The position numbers and the translations under genes were made by a program. From assembly GCA_031291275.1 (NCBI GenBank), contig JARLJJ010000040.1:1-60065 (forward strand): 60,065 bases of DNA, written 5' to 3'. This document shows, in pieces, positions 1-8,073 of the stretch. How positions within the stretch are numbered: position 1 is the first letter of the stretch; the number at the start of each line of letters is the position of its first letter. The notes under the pieces are model-generated. The model was not told the DNA's origin. It ran no database searches and was given only the letters and a program-made list of their open reading frames with translations. The stretch comes from Formivibrio sp. (GTDB lineage: Bacteria; Pseudomonadota; Gammaproteobacteria; Burkholderiales; Chitinibacteraceae).

Positions 1-425
1 CAAAATTGGTGGGCCGGCGCGCTTCTCAGACGACAGTCAGCAGGCAAGGTGACCCAAATTGGTGGGCCGGTGCGCTTCTCAGGCGACAGTCAGCAGGTAA
101 GGTGACCCAAATTGGTGGGTCGGCTTGCGTCTCAGACAACAGTCAGCAGGTAAGGTGACCAAAATTGGTGGGCCGGCTTGTGTCTCAGTCGACAGTCAGC
201 AGGTAAGGTGACCAAAATTGGTGGGTGGGGTTGCGTCTCAGTCGACAGTCAGCAGGTAAGGTGACCAAAATTGGTGAGTCGGGTTGCGTCTCAGACAACA
301 GTCAGCAGGTAAGGTGACCAAAATTGGTGGGTCGGGTTGCGTCTCAGACGACAGTCAGCAGGTAAGGTGACCAAAATTGGTGGGTCGTCCTGTGCTTGAT
401 AGGTAGCCTTGAGGCAAAGTATCCA
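1..425. repeat. 53-bp direct tandem repeat array (left)
   Basis: The motif AAATTGG recurs at 3, 56, 109, 162, 215, 268, 321 and 374, an exact 53-bp period. Each unit carries AAATTGGTGGG, then a CAGTCAGCAGG core and GGTGACC. Seven units are of one type ('A'); the unit starting at 374 is a diverged 'B' type (TGCTTGATAGGTAGCC, GAGGCAAAG) that matches the other half of the 105-bp unit at 26555-27125. The array runs off the window start. 53 bp is not a multiple of three, so it does not read as a repeat protein. It equals about five helical turns, so each unit would present the same DNA face. Function unknown. Confidence 0.95.
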
Positions 426-981
426 GAATTGAGGGAATGACTCTCAAACTATGGGTTCGGACGACTTGGTAGGTCCGCTCACGCTCTGTAACCTGACGTT
501 TGGCCATTTTCAAGGTGATGGTTTTTCGCCTGCCTGTTCGTCGGCACGATTAGCCCGGTTACGATCCTTCCTGCGCAAATTGTTCAAGTAAAAGTGTCTC
601 GCCGCGAGACACTCGAAAAAAATTATAATTTTCACGTGGTTACTTCTGGGTGGTTGTGCTTTCCTTAAATGAAAAACCTTCTGTAGCTCAAATCAACACT
701 TGATTTGAGGTGTTATCCGATTGGCGCAGCTGCAGTCAAGGAGTTTGCTAGAACCCGTTTTTAAAATGAACAAAGACAACTACATCGGTCCGATCACCAT
801 AATCGTCCGTTGGTGTGTCAACTTCAATGGCATTGGCTCAATCTCCTACTGTCCCGTAGTCCGTAAAACTAAAGAGATGCAAGCACTAGTGAGCAACCTC
901 GACGATCTGCGTCAAGTGAAGCCCCCAATTACTGAGGTTGATACCGAATTCCTTGCTGCTGCAGAGGGTAGGCGTCGGTAA
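426..981. other. No convincing gene; one perfect hairpin
   Basis: I see no recognisable gene here. At 594-612 a perfect 8-bp-arm hairpin (GTGTCTCG, loop CCG, CGAGACAC) is followed on the plus strand by an A-run and on the minus strand by TTTTA. It could therefore act as a weak terminator for leftward transcription, or as an operator. An 86-codon reading frame with a TTG start (721-981) ends just before the umuC fragment. It has no recognisable domain and no clear ribosome binding site, and is not called. Confidence 0.5.
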
Positions 982-1129
982 TCACTTCCGGTACTTGTCA
1001 GCTCCCGTCCCAGCTACTGGCAAAACCTTCCACCGGGTTGTCCAGTACGGCGACACCCTGTTCTGCCGCATTTTCCAGCCATGATTGAGTCCGGCGCTCT
1101 CCAGGCGCACCCGCCATGCCCCTTGGGCC
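982..1129 (-). pseudogene. umuC 3'-end remnant (second umuC copy)
   Basis: The minus strand encodes the last ~49 residues of a UmuC-type protein, including SAGLNHGWKMRQNRVSP and WTTRW. It closely parallels the C-terminus of the intact umuC at 19384-20649 but is clearly diverged from it (GLNHGWK versus GFNHDWK; SPYW versus SPCW). It ends at a stop at 982-984. All upstream coding is gone: the frame is cut exactly where a 13-bp-arm palindrome begins. So it is a relic of a different umuC, probably truncated by insertion or excision of an element. Confidence 0.8.
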
Positions 1130-1158
1130 TTATCTGATAATGGCTATTATCAGATAAG
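1129..1158. repeat. Perfect 13-bp inverted repeat, 4-nt loop
   Basis: The arms 1129-1141 (CTTATCTGATAAT) and 1146-1158 (ATTATCAGATAAG) are exact reverse complements around GGCT. The palindrome directly abuts the truncated umuC fragment. Perfect short palindromes at a gene break are typical of recombinase core sites or element termini. There is no T-run, so it is not a standard terminator. Which element it belonged to cannot be told from the window. Confidence 0.8.
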
Positions 1159-1239
1159 CATTATTGGCGTTTTTTCGGGGCAGGGGCATTTAATCCACGG
1201 TTTTACGCCATTTAGCCGGGATGGCGTTTTCTTAAGCTT

Positions 1240-1274
1240 GCAGAATAACTTGAACCTTTTGCAGAATAACTTGA
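1240..1274. repeat. Direct repeat pair GCAGAATAACTTGA, 21-bp period
   Basis: The 14-mer GCAGAATAACTTGA occurs at 1240-1253 and again at 1261-1274, offset 21 bp (two helical turns). With the palindrome 80 bp to the left it looks like the accessory-site layout of a mobile-element end, but no recombinase gene is left nearby. Confidence 0.75.
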
Positions 1275-1720
1275 GCCCATGACTTACGCTAAATCAAAGG
1301 GTTACCGTTTATTTTGGGTCGAGTTTGAGGCTAAATGGACTGTTCCCCCCTATTTTTAGCAAAACACATCCTTTGCTTGTCTCGCAGAGTGGCGTTGCCA
1401 CGGCTTCTGCAGGCTCCTTATGTGGTGAATCGAAACCCGCCCCTCACACCATGGAAAGGACTGAAATGACTCAGCTACAACATCTGCTGTCACAGAATGC
1501 TCTGAGGGCAGCCAATTTCCCCTGAAGACAATTCAATTTGGGCCAGATGAAGTCAGGCCTGCACTGCGTTTTGCTGGGAAGGTCAGATGGCCGTCATTCA
1601 CACTCCCATTGCCTTGCAATGCTACATATAACGAGCAAATATAGGTATTGTTGCTCAATATATTTATCAATTTATAAAATTTGCTTTATACTTTGAGCGT
1701 CGTAGCCCAAGGACTCCATC
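1275..1720. other. Intergenic region upstream of hipBA; no gene recognised
   Basis: There is no credible gene. A 25-codon frame from 1451 (starting MERTEMTQLQ, with a second ATG behind AAAGGA) ends after 'AANFP' and looks like the head of a lost gene. From about 1625 the sequence becomes very AT-rich (ATATTTATCAATTTATAAAA), as expected for the hipBA promoter/operator. TTTATACTT near 1685-1693 is a plausible -10 region. Confidence 0.4.
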
Positions 1721-2122
1721 ATGCCCCGAATCCAACCAGCCCTCAGCTCGGACCTTCAGAAGCTCGCCCAAGACCTTGGGGGCCGGCTGGCGTTGGCGCG
1801 CGGACGTCGCAAGCTCTCCACCACGCTGTTTGCCGAGCGGATGGGCATCTCGCGGAACACGCTGGCACGGCTGGAGAGCGGAGACACCGGTGTTTCACTG
1901 GGGATGTACCTCAAGGCATTGCGCATTCTGGGGCTCGAGTCGAGCCTGGAGCTTGTAGCCCAGGAGGACCCGTTGGGTCGCAAACTCCAGGACAATGTCA
2001 CGCTCGGGGAGATGCCCGCACGAGGGGCTCGGACGCCACGGCGCGCGTCCTCAGGACCACTTGCCACAACGACTCCTGTCGTGCAGCCCACGTTTAGCAG
2101 TCTACTTAAGAAGAAACCGTGA
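1721..2122 (+). CDS. hipB: HipB-like Xre-family antitoxin
   Basis: A 133-residue helix-turn-helix protein. The Xre HTH lies at about residues 20-75 (GRRKLSTTLFAERMGISRNTLARLESGD), followed by a basic, Ala/Pro/Thr-rich tail ending LLKKKP. ATG at 1721 has AAGGA at 1709-1713. It overlaps the hipA start region, as in hipBA operons, so it should be the DNA-binding autorepressor and antitoxin of the kinase downstream. The HTH call is direct; the HipB role is from context. Confidence 0.85.
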   Translation: MPRIQPALSSDLQKLAQDLGGRLALARGRRKLSTTLFAERMGISRNTLARLESGDTGVSLGMYLKALRILGLESSLELVAQEDPLGRKLQDNVTLGEMPARGARTPRRASSGPLATTTPVVQPTFSSLLKKKP

Positions 2123-2124
2123 CC

Positions 2125-3390
2125 ATGGCACGCGTAGCTCTGGAAGTCTGGCTGGATGCCTCTGAGATTCATGATGGTCTCGTGCGGGTCGGTACGCTCT
2201 ACCCGCATGACGCTCGAACAGACCTCCCGCCGTCGTTCGCCTATGACACAGCTTGGCTGAAGTCTCCTCGAAAGTATGCGCTAGACCCGCAGCTTCCTCT
2301 AGTTGCTGGCGAGCAACACCCGAGCAAAACTCGGTGGTTCGGCATTTTCCTTGATGTCGCACCAGACCGTTGGGGCCGGGTGCTTATGGAGCGGAGAGAG
2401 GCGCTTGCTGCCAAAGACGAAAAGCGCACGATGCAGCGTCTGACTGACTTCGACTTCATGCTGGGGGTTAGTGATATGACGCGCACGGGAGCTCTGAGAT
2501 TCCGGTTTAGCCCTGAGACCCCATTCATGGCACCAGATGAGATCCGCGCCGTGCCACCGGTGACCAGTCTGAGAGAACTGGCTGAGGTCGCGGTGAATCT
2601 GGAAGACCCTTCTGCTGAAGAACACCCCGAATACCGTAAGTGGTTGTCCATGCTGCTGGCGCCCGGCACATCACTGGGTGGCGCGCGGCCGAAGGCAACC
2701 TTCCGTGAAGTGGACGGTCGTTTGTGGCTTGCCAAGTTCCCCTCCCGTAATGACCGGCGTGACTGGGGTGCTTGGGAGTTCATTACCCATGAGCTGGCCA
2801 GGAAAGCCGGCATCAATGTTCCGGAGGCGCAGTGTCTTCGTTTGGGCTCGCAGTACCATACGTTCTGCGTTGAACGGTTCGACCGCCAGAAAGTTGACCT
2901 CTTGGCCCCAACATCACGACGGATGTATGCCTCGGCGATGACATTGCTTGCCCGCCAGGACGGCGAGCCGGACGGTAGCTATCTTGACGTCGCGCAGGTG
3001 CTGGAAGACTGCGGTGGGTTGGGGCTTAGAGACGACTTAGCGCAGCTGTTTCGCCGAGCAGCGTTCAACCTTGTTGTAGGTAACAGGGATGACCATCTGC
3101 GCAATCATGGCTTCCTGCTCAACCGAAGCGGATGGCGGCTTAGCCCGGCGTTCGACATGAACCCCAACCCTGAAAAGAACGAGCACGCGCTCACATGGGA
3201 TGGTGCTGTTGCTACGCCGGACATTGATGTACTGGGAGCGACGCACGACTACTACCGGTTGACGCGTGACGAGGCGTTTCACATCATCGCAGAAGTGGTG
3301 GCCGCGGTAACGGGCTGGCAGGCCTTGGCGCGAAAGCAGGGAATTGCATCCCGAGAAATTCAGTTGATGGAATCTGTGTTCCAGGTCTGA
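2125..3390 (+). CDS. hipA: HipA-family serine/threonine kinase toxin
   Basis: A full-length HipA (421 aa from ATG 2125; GTG 2119, overlapping the hipB stop, is an alternative). Visible are the ATP-loop segment GTSLGGARPKATF at about residue 181, the catalytic loop NRDDHLRN at about 320-327 and the metal-binding DMNPNP at about 343. HipA kinases phosphorylate a cellular target (glutamyl-tRNA synthetase for E. coli HipA) and drive growth arrest. All key residues look present, so the enzyme is probably active. Co-transcribed with hipB. Confidence 0.93.
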   Translation: MARVALEVWLDASEIHDGLVRVGTLYPHDARTDLPPSFAYDTAWLKSPRKYALDPQLPLVAGEQHPSKTRWFGIFLDVAPDRWGRVLMERREALAAKDEKRTMQRLTDFDFMLGVSDMTRTGALRFRFSPETPFMAPDEIRAVPPVTSLRELAEVAVNLEDPSAEEHPEYRKWLSMLLAPGTSLGGARPKATFREVDGRLWLAKFPSRNDRRDWGAWEFITHELARKAGINVPEAQCLRLGSQYHTFCVERFDRQKVDLLAPTSRRMYASAMTLLARQDGEPDGSYLDVAQVLEDCGGLGLRDDLAQLFRRAAFNLVVGNRDDHLRNHGFLLNRSGWRLSPAFDMNPNPEKNEHALTWDGAVATPDIDVLGATHDYYRLTRDEAFHIIAEVVAAVTGWQALARKQGIASREIQLMESVFQV

Positions 3391-3453
3391 TAAGGCCGCG
3401 AGCGCCTAGGGTTTGTGGTGGAACGGATGGCCGGGTACGGTGTATCGCGAGGA

Positions 3454-4050
3454 CTAAGCAGTACTTCGTACAAAAGCCATGAGCAAACTGTAGTCACCTT
3501 TATCCGCTGCGCGCAAGGCGGTTAAGTAATCCGACCGGGCGTTATCCGCTTCAACCAATGTCCCGCCGCCGCCCCACGAAAACGGTTCCTGTTTCATGCT
3601 GCGCAAGAGCGCATCAGCCATCATCCGTGCGTGTCGGCCATTGCCATTGGGAAAAGGATGAATCCACACCAGTTCGCGGTGAAATCGCGCGGCAAGCTCA
3701 TCGGGCGGGAACGTACCGTTGTCGACCCACCACCGTGTGTTATCGAAAAGGTTTCTTAGTTTGACGCTGACCTGCGTCCAGTCACATCCGATGTTCTTGT
3801 CGGACTTGCGGAACGTGCCTGCCCACGACCAGGTATGGTCAAACATTTTCTTGTGAAGATTGCGACAGAACTCTTCGCTGAGGACATCGACCTTGCGTTG
3901 ATGGCGAGCCCATCGCACGGCTTGCAGGATGTTCTCCTGCTCCCAGTCATTCAGGTCGCCCTTGGTGGCCAGGTGCGTCGGTATCAGTCCTGCAAGCTCG
4001 TCAGGGTCGAGTGGCGTCTGGCCGTCCTGTTCGTCTAAAGCTATCGCCAT
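3454..4050 (-). CDS. Fic protein, 'mobile mystery protein B' type toxin
   Basis: 198 residues with a Fic core. The signature HPFPNGNGRHAR starts at residue 131, preceded by WSWAGTFRKSDKNIG, the usual flap region of this family. It matches the layout of TIGRFAM 'mobile mystery protein B', always paired with an Xre protein. The start overlaps the upstream mbpA by 10 bp. The acidic residue of the classic HPFx(D/E)GNGR motif is Asn here, as I recall for this subfamily; that could change metal binding or the transferred group. Fic enzymes usually AMPylate protein hydroxyls. The target is unknown. Confidence 0.88.
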   Translation of the reverse strand: MAIALDEQDGQTPLDPDELAGLIPTHLATKGDLNDWEQENILQAVRWARHQRKVDVLSEEFCRNLHKKMFDHTWSWAGTFRKSDKNIGCDWTQVSVKLRNLFDNTRWWVDNGTFPPDELAARFHRELVWIHPFPNGNGRHARMMADALLRSMKQEPFSWGGGGTLVEADNARSDYLTALRAADKGDYSLLMAFVRSTA

Positions 4051-4502
4051 AGGTCGGACCAGCGGCCCCGGAGTAGTTCTGCCGTTCTCTGCTCAACCTG
4101 TTTGCGAAGTCGATCGGTTGCCGGACGTTGGTCTTCCAGACTCATGGTGTGCGCAACTCCACCCACTTCCTGCAAGGCGATTGAGCGCGCCCGGTCTTCG
4201 ACCACTTGCGTCAGTGGCTTTCTGGGCACCAGAGCATAGACCAGCTCGCAGTCCAGCCCGTCAGCCAACTTGCGCAGTTGGCCGAGCGTGATTCGCCCCT
4301 CAGCTTCCGCCAACTCCGACTTGTGCAAGGTCGAACCGGTAATGCCTAACCGGTCGGCTTGCTGCCGCTCGGTGAGCCCTAACGACTCTCGGATGGCCTT
4401 CAGCCATCCACGCGGCGGGGGCCGGCGGTTCGTCAAATCCGAGTACGCCGCGACCGACGCCTGGACCTGCTCAAGCCGGAGCTGTCTCATTCTGGAATCC
4501 AT
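4041..4502 (-). CDS. Xre antitoxin, 'mobile mystery protein A' type
   Basis: 153 residues. An N-terminal helical stretch is followed by an Xre HTH (about 45-100: KAIRESLGLTERQQADRLGITGSTLHKSE, then EGRITLGQLRKLADGLDCELVYALVP). This is the conserved 'mobile mystery protein A' arrangement. It sits immediately upstream of and overlaps the Fic gene. It probably represses the operon through the inverted repeats just upstream and neutralises the Fic partner. Confidence 0.87.
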   Translation of the reverse strand: MDSRMRQLRLEQVQASVAAYSDLTNRRPPPRGWLKAIRESLGLTERQQADRLGITGSTLHKSELAEAEGRITLGQLRKLADGLDCELVYALVPRKPLTQVVEDRARSIALQEVGGVAHTMSLEDQRPATDRLRKQVEQRTAELLRGRWSDLWR

Positions 4503-4511
4503 TTCACTGGC

Positions 4512-4590
4512 CTATAGGCTGTCAAAATATCAACAAATGCTAGCCTATAGTGAAGCAGACGTCAACATTATGCTTCACTAAAGTGAAGCA
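4512..4590. promoter_or_regulatory. Operator region of the mbpA-mbpB operon
   Basis: There are two inverted repeats between the leftward Xre/Fic operon and the rightward fic gene. CTATAGGCT (4512-4520) pairs with AGCCTATAG (4542-4550), 21-bp spacer. TGCTTCACT (4571-4579) pairs with AGTGAAGCA (4582-4590), 2-bp spacer. A half site TGAAGCA follows the first pair at 4551. They lie within 90 bp of the mbpA start, as expected for autorepression by an Xre protein. The repeats are seen; the binding is inferred. Confidence 0.65.
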
Positions 4591-4775
4591 TGTATTCTCA
4601 TTTTGCGGCAGCATAGCGACACATACCGCGAACTATACCGCCTCTCAATGAGCTGCCAAAGTTTGCGCCAAATATTGGGTTAATGCCACGCATAACATAT
4701 ACTTTTACTGTTATAAAATAATCAGTTATGCTGTTTTCTTCTTTGCTATAGTTTTCGCCAAATAGGAAGTGTATT

Positions 4776-6032
4776 TTGCCCGCCATGTCCCTGTATACCG
4801 ACCCCTATTCAATGAGTCCATTGCTACCACGACAGGACGTTATCGGTACGAAGGCGCTACTCGAAAAGGCCTCCACGCTGAGCCGGCTGTCGTATCGGCA
4901 GCAGTGCCCGGCTGGCGTATCCGGTACCTTGCGGGAAGCTCTGCGTCCGATGAATTCGTACTACACGAACAAGATCGAAGGTCAGCACACCAGCCCCTTG
5001 CTGATCGAAAGTGCCATGCGCAAGGATTTCTCCCTGCGGCCGGACGAAGCACAGAAACAACGCGCTGCCGTGGCCTGCATGCTGGCTGAGACTTGGGCGG
5101 AGGATCACGTTGGCGCCCCCGGTGAACTGGCGCAAGGTGGTGGCTTTTTCCAGCAGGACTTTATCTGCCAGCTGCACCATGCCATGTATCGGCATCTTCC
5201 CATTGAAGACCGCACCGCGCACGGCACCAAAGCGGATGGTTCAGCATGGATTGAACTCGTCGAGCCAGGCGAATTGCGCAGCCATGACGTTCAGGTTGGC
5301 CAGCATATTCCACCCAGCAAGGTGGCACTGGGCGACTTCCTACATGTCTTTTGGGATAGCTACCGTTTTGAACTGAAGGGTGAACGCGCCGTCATTGCCA
5401 TCCTGGCGGCACATCATCGGCTGGCGTGGATCCACCCATTTGGGGATGGTAACGGGCGCACTGTTCGCTTGCATACTCATGCTGGTCTGCACGCACTGGG
5501 GCTGACGCAAGGCATCTGGTCGCCTATGCGCGGCTTGGCACGTAATCACGAACGCTACTACCAGGCCCTTGCCATGGCCGACAAACCACGAGAAGGCGAT
5601 CGGGACGGCCGAGGCGCCTTGTCGGAAAAACACCTGCTCGAGTTCATCGACTTCATGCTGGATGTTTGCCTTGATCAAGTCGAATTCATGAGCAAGATGC
5701 TGGATGTCGGCCAACTCGAAGCACGTATTCACAAGATGCTGATGGCCGAATCAGTCTCAGCAGAAACACCCAACCTGCTCAAGCTCAACAGCATGCTGCC
5801 GCTCAAATACCTGCTGCAAACTGGGCAGGTTGCTAAGGCTGATTTCAAGGGCATGCTGGGCGGAAGCTCAGACCGCACCCAATCCCGCGTGATCAAAGAC
5901 CTGACCACGCTCGGCATTATCCAGTCCGACTCGTTGCATGCTCCGTTCAAGTTGACATTCCCGATCAAGCTATTCCGCTACCTGTTTCCGGGGTTGTGGG
6001 TGGAAGCGGAAAATCTGCAGGGGCTTGAGTAA
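4776..6032 (+). CDS. fic: Fic-family AMP-transferase with N-terminal inhibitory helix
   Basis: About 418 aa. TTG 4776 lies 6 bp after AGGAAG; ATG 4785 is the alternative start. It carries the full Fic signature HPFGDGNGRTVR at about residue 220. Upstream is an inhibitory-helix motif TNKIEG (about 64-69), matching [S/T]xxxE[G/N]. This makes it an intramolecularly inhibited class II Fic protein that needs no separate antitoxin. The C-terminal ~110 residues (TGQVAKADFKGMLGGSSDRTQSR...LTTLGII) look like a winged helix common in long Fic proteins. It probably AMPylates a protein target. It is divergent from mbpAB. Confidence 0.92.
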   Translation: MPAMSLYTDPYSMSPLLPRQDVIGTKALLEKASTLSRLSYRQQCPAGVSGTLREALRPMNSYYTNKIEGQHTSPLLIESAMRKDFSLRPDEAQKQRAAVACMLAETWAEDHVGAPGELAQGGGFFQQDFICQLHHAMYRHLPIEDRTAHGTKADGSAWIELVEPGELRSHDVQVGQHIPPSKVALGDFLHVFWDSYRFELKGERAVIAILAAHHRLAWIHPFGDGNGRTVRLHTHAGLHALGLTQGIWSPMRGLARNHERYYQALAMADKPREGDRDGRGALSEKHLLEFIDFMLDVCLDQVEFMSKMLDVGQLEARIHKMLMAESVSAETPNLLKLNSMLPLKYLLQTGQVAKADFKGMLGGSSDRTQSRVIKDLTTLGIIQSDSLHAPFKLTFPIKLFRYLFPGLWVEAENLQGLE

Positions 6033-6057
6033 GCGTTATAACGACAGGTCACCTTTT

Positions 6058-6256
6058 GCTGCGCGATACCTTGACCGGCCACTGCCCATCGACAACAACT
6101 GGCCGAAAACGCCATCCGGCCGATCGCCCTTGAAAAGAAGAACTGGCTGTTTGCGGGAAGCGAACTTGCCGGCAAGTACCACCGCCAAGCTCAATGGGCT
6201 TCGCCCGTCGCAAGGCTGATGTTCACCCACGAATCGACGAGCTGTGGGGATGCCTG
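6058..6256 (+). pseudogene. IS66-family transposase (TnpC) 3' remnant
   Basis: The frame reads RYLDRPLPIDNN, then after a one-base loss near 6100 AENAIRPIALEKKNWLFAGSELAGK in the next frame. It shifts back to TAKLNGL and RIDELW. That is the hallmark C-terminal block of IS66 transposases (YLDDGRLPIDNNxAENAIRP...GRKNWLFAGS). At least two frameshifts and loss of the 5' part make it a dead scar between the two fic genes. Confidence 0.85.
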
Positions 6257-6288
6257 CTGAGAAGTCCACCGGATAAAAAACACTAAAA

Positions 6289-6369
6289 CATGTTGATTAA
6301 TTTAAGTTAACCATGTAGATTAATTACAGCAAAACATGGTGATTAATTTAAACAAAGCATGGTGATTTA
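6289..6369 (+). promoter_or_regulatory. Four 23-bp iterons upstream of the AbiEi-Fic gene
   Basis: CATGTTGATTAA (6289), CATGTAGATTAA (6312), CATGGTGATTAA (6335) and CATGGTGATTTA (6358) are exactly 23 bp apart, and the last abuts the ATG at 6369. The spacers are AT-rich. An array ending on a start codon is best read as a cooperative operator that represses its own gene, probably bound by the winged-helix N-terminus of that gene's product. Confidence 0.75.
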
Positions 6370-7931
6370 TGGCACGCCCGCGACTCGCTCCACGTCAAAA
6401 ACTCGCTCGCGCATTAGATGAGTTGCACGGCGTACTCGGATCGGACCGAGGCGTTGTGCGCGGTCCGCAGTTGACCAACGCAAATCGTGTACTACTGCTG
6501 GAGTCCGGGTATCTTCGCGAAATTCTCAAGGGCTGGTATTTCGTATCCGACCCAACGGCTGAAAAAGGCGACACGACCCCCTTTTTCGCAAATTTTTGGG
6601 AATATCTTGCACGCTATCTCGGTGAACGTTTTGGTACGGGCTACTGTTTAACGGCGGAGCATTCGCTGTTGCGACACGCCCAGCACACTGTGATCCCCAA
6701 AACAGTGAACGTCATGTTGGAGTCCAATCAGAGCCAAGTGCAAGAGCTTGCCTTTGGACATACGGTCGCCATGTTCCCAGGTAAATCGTCTTTTCCGACG
6801 ACAGCGCAAACGGTGGATATCCATGGCTTGCGTTGCATGAACATCCCGCTCTGCCTCGTCAATCTGCCGCCCCGCCATTTCACGGCATACGGCCGTGAAG
6901 TGCAGATCGTCATGTCCCAGCTGCAGGACCCGGGTGCGCTGGCCGCGTTGGTGAACATCAATCGCGCCGGCCTCGTACGCATCTTGTCGGCATACCGGCA
7001 AGTGAAACGAGGCGATTTCGCGGACGCTGTGCTCCAGCAGCTCACAGGGCTTGGCATCTATCTCAAGACCGACGAAACCCCGTTTGACGCAACGCCGGTC
7101 TACACGCTTGGGCAACCAGGGCGCTCACCGCTCTACGGGCGCGTCCGCGCCCTGTGGGAACAGCACCGGGCGGCCGTGGCAGCCTGCCGACCAGCCGGTG
7201 GCATTGTCAATGTGAGCCCGGCCGATTACCTGGCCCGGGTGCAAGCAATCCGCACGGAGGACGCCTATCACTCGCTATCCATTGAGCGCTACCGGGTCAC
7301 GCCCGAACTCATTCGCAAAGTGGCCGAGGAAGGGTGGGATCCGATTAACGATGCGACCGATCAAAAACAAGTGGCCGCAATGGCCGCCAGGGGCTACCTG
7401 GACGCATTCGAGTTAGTACGCGATGCCGCCGCGCAGGTGTATGAGCATCGCACCGCCAACCCTGGCCTCGCAGCTCAGCTATTTGCCGAGCAGCACCAGG
7501 CGTGGTACCAGAAGCTTTTCGGGCCATCTGTTAATGCCGGCATCCTTGATGTGGCCGACCTCGTAGGCTATCGGCGTCACATGGTATTCCTGCGCGGCTC
7601 CCTGCACTCGCCGCCGCACTATGACTACGTGCTTGACGGCATGGACGCTCTGCGCGAATGCTTGGCTGTCGAGACGGACGCTTTCGTACGTGCTGTCCTC
7701 GGGCACTGGCTCTTCGGCTTTGTGCACCCTTATATGGATGGGAACGGGCGTACTGCCCGGTTCACTATGAACGTCTTACTAGCGGCAGGGGGATATCCCT
7801 GGACAGTCATCCGCGTCGACGACCGGGATGAGTATATGCGCGCCCTCGAGTCGGCGAGTGTGGCTGACGATCTGTCCGTATTTGCCAGCTTTATTGCGGC
7901 GCAAATTGTTCGGGATACAACCACCGGCTGA
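6369..7931 (+). CDS. AbiEi-like winged-helix / Fic fusion protein
   Basis: 520 aa in one frame. Residues ~1-200 resemble AbiEi-type antitoxin/regulators (ALDELHGVLGSDRGVVRGPQLT...LESGYLREILKGWYFVSDP, then GTGYCLTAEHSLLRHAQ). Residues ~280-520 are a Fic domain: inhibitory-helix-like SLSIER at about 302-307 (canonical SxxxE, but followed by R rather than G/N) and signature HPYMDGNGRTAR at about 453. The fusion suggests a self-contained module that binds its own promoter (iterons just upstream) and AMPylates a target. Starting at ATG 6369 puts the last iteron at the start codon. Confidence 0.85.
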   Translation: MARPRLAPRQKLARALDELHGVLGSDRGVVRGPQLTNANRVLLLESGYLREILKGWYFVSDPTAEKGDTTPFFANFWEYLARYLGERFGTGYCLTAEHSLLRHAQHTVIPKTVNVMLESNQSQVQELAFGHTVAMFPGKSSFPTTAQTVDIHGLRCMNIPLCLVNLPPRHFTAYGREVQIVMSQLQDPGALAALVNINRAGLVRILSAYRQVKRGDFADAVLQQLTGLGIYLKTDETPFDATPVYTLGQPGRSPLYGRVRALWEQHRAAVAACRPAGGIVNVSPADYLARVQAIRTEDAYHSLSIERYRVTPELIRKVAEEGWDPINDATDQKQVAAMAARGYLDAFELVRDAAAQVYEHRTANPGLAAQLFAEQHQAWYQKLFGPSVNAGILDVADLVGYRRHMVFLRGSLHSPPHYDYVLDGMDALRECLAVETDAFVRAVLGHWLFGFVHPYMDGNGRTARFTMNVLLAAGGYPWTVIRVDDRDEYMRALESASVADDLSVFASFIAAQIVRDTTTG

Positions 7932-8073
7932 GGGTAGAGCAGCCTGGCACCGGAGAGCAAAGTTTGGTGCTACAGCAGGCGATGAGGTTGCTGTAGCAGT
8001 ATTTCACTCCCCAGGCAAAAGAACCGGCCAAAATAGCGCCGTGCCCCTGTTTTTTGCTGGCCAGTAGAGTCGA

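Noticed and set aside
721-981. 86-codon ORF
   Set aside because: TTG start, no ribosome binding site and no recognisable fold; it ends at the umuC scar. Kept only as part of the gap description.
1085-1525. Two short ORFs (1085-1282 and 1325-1525)
   Set aside because: The first reads through the palindrome and the direct repeats; the second has no family resemblance. Both look like random open frames in mobile-element debris.
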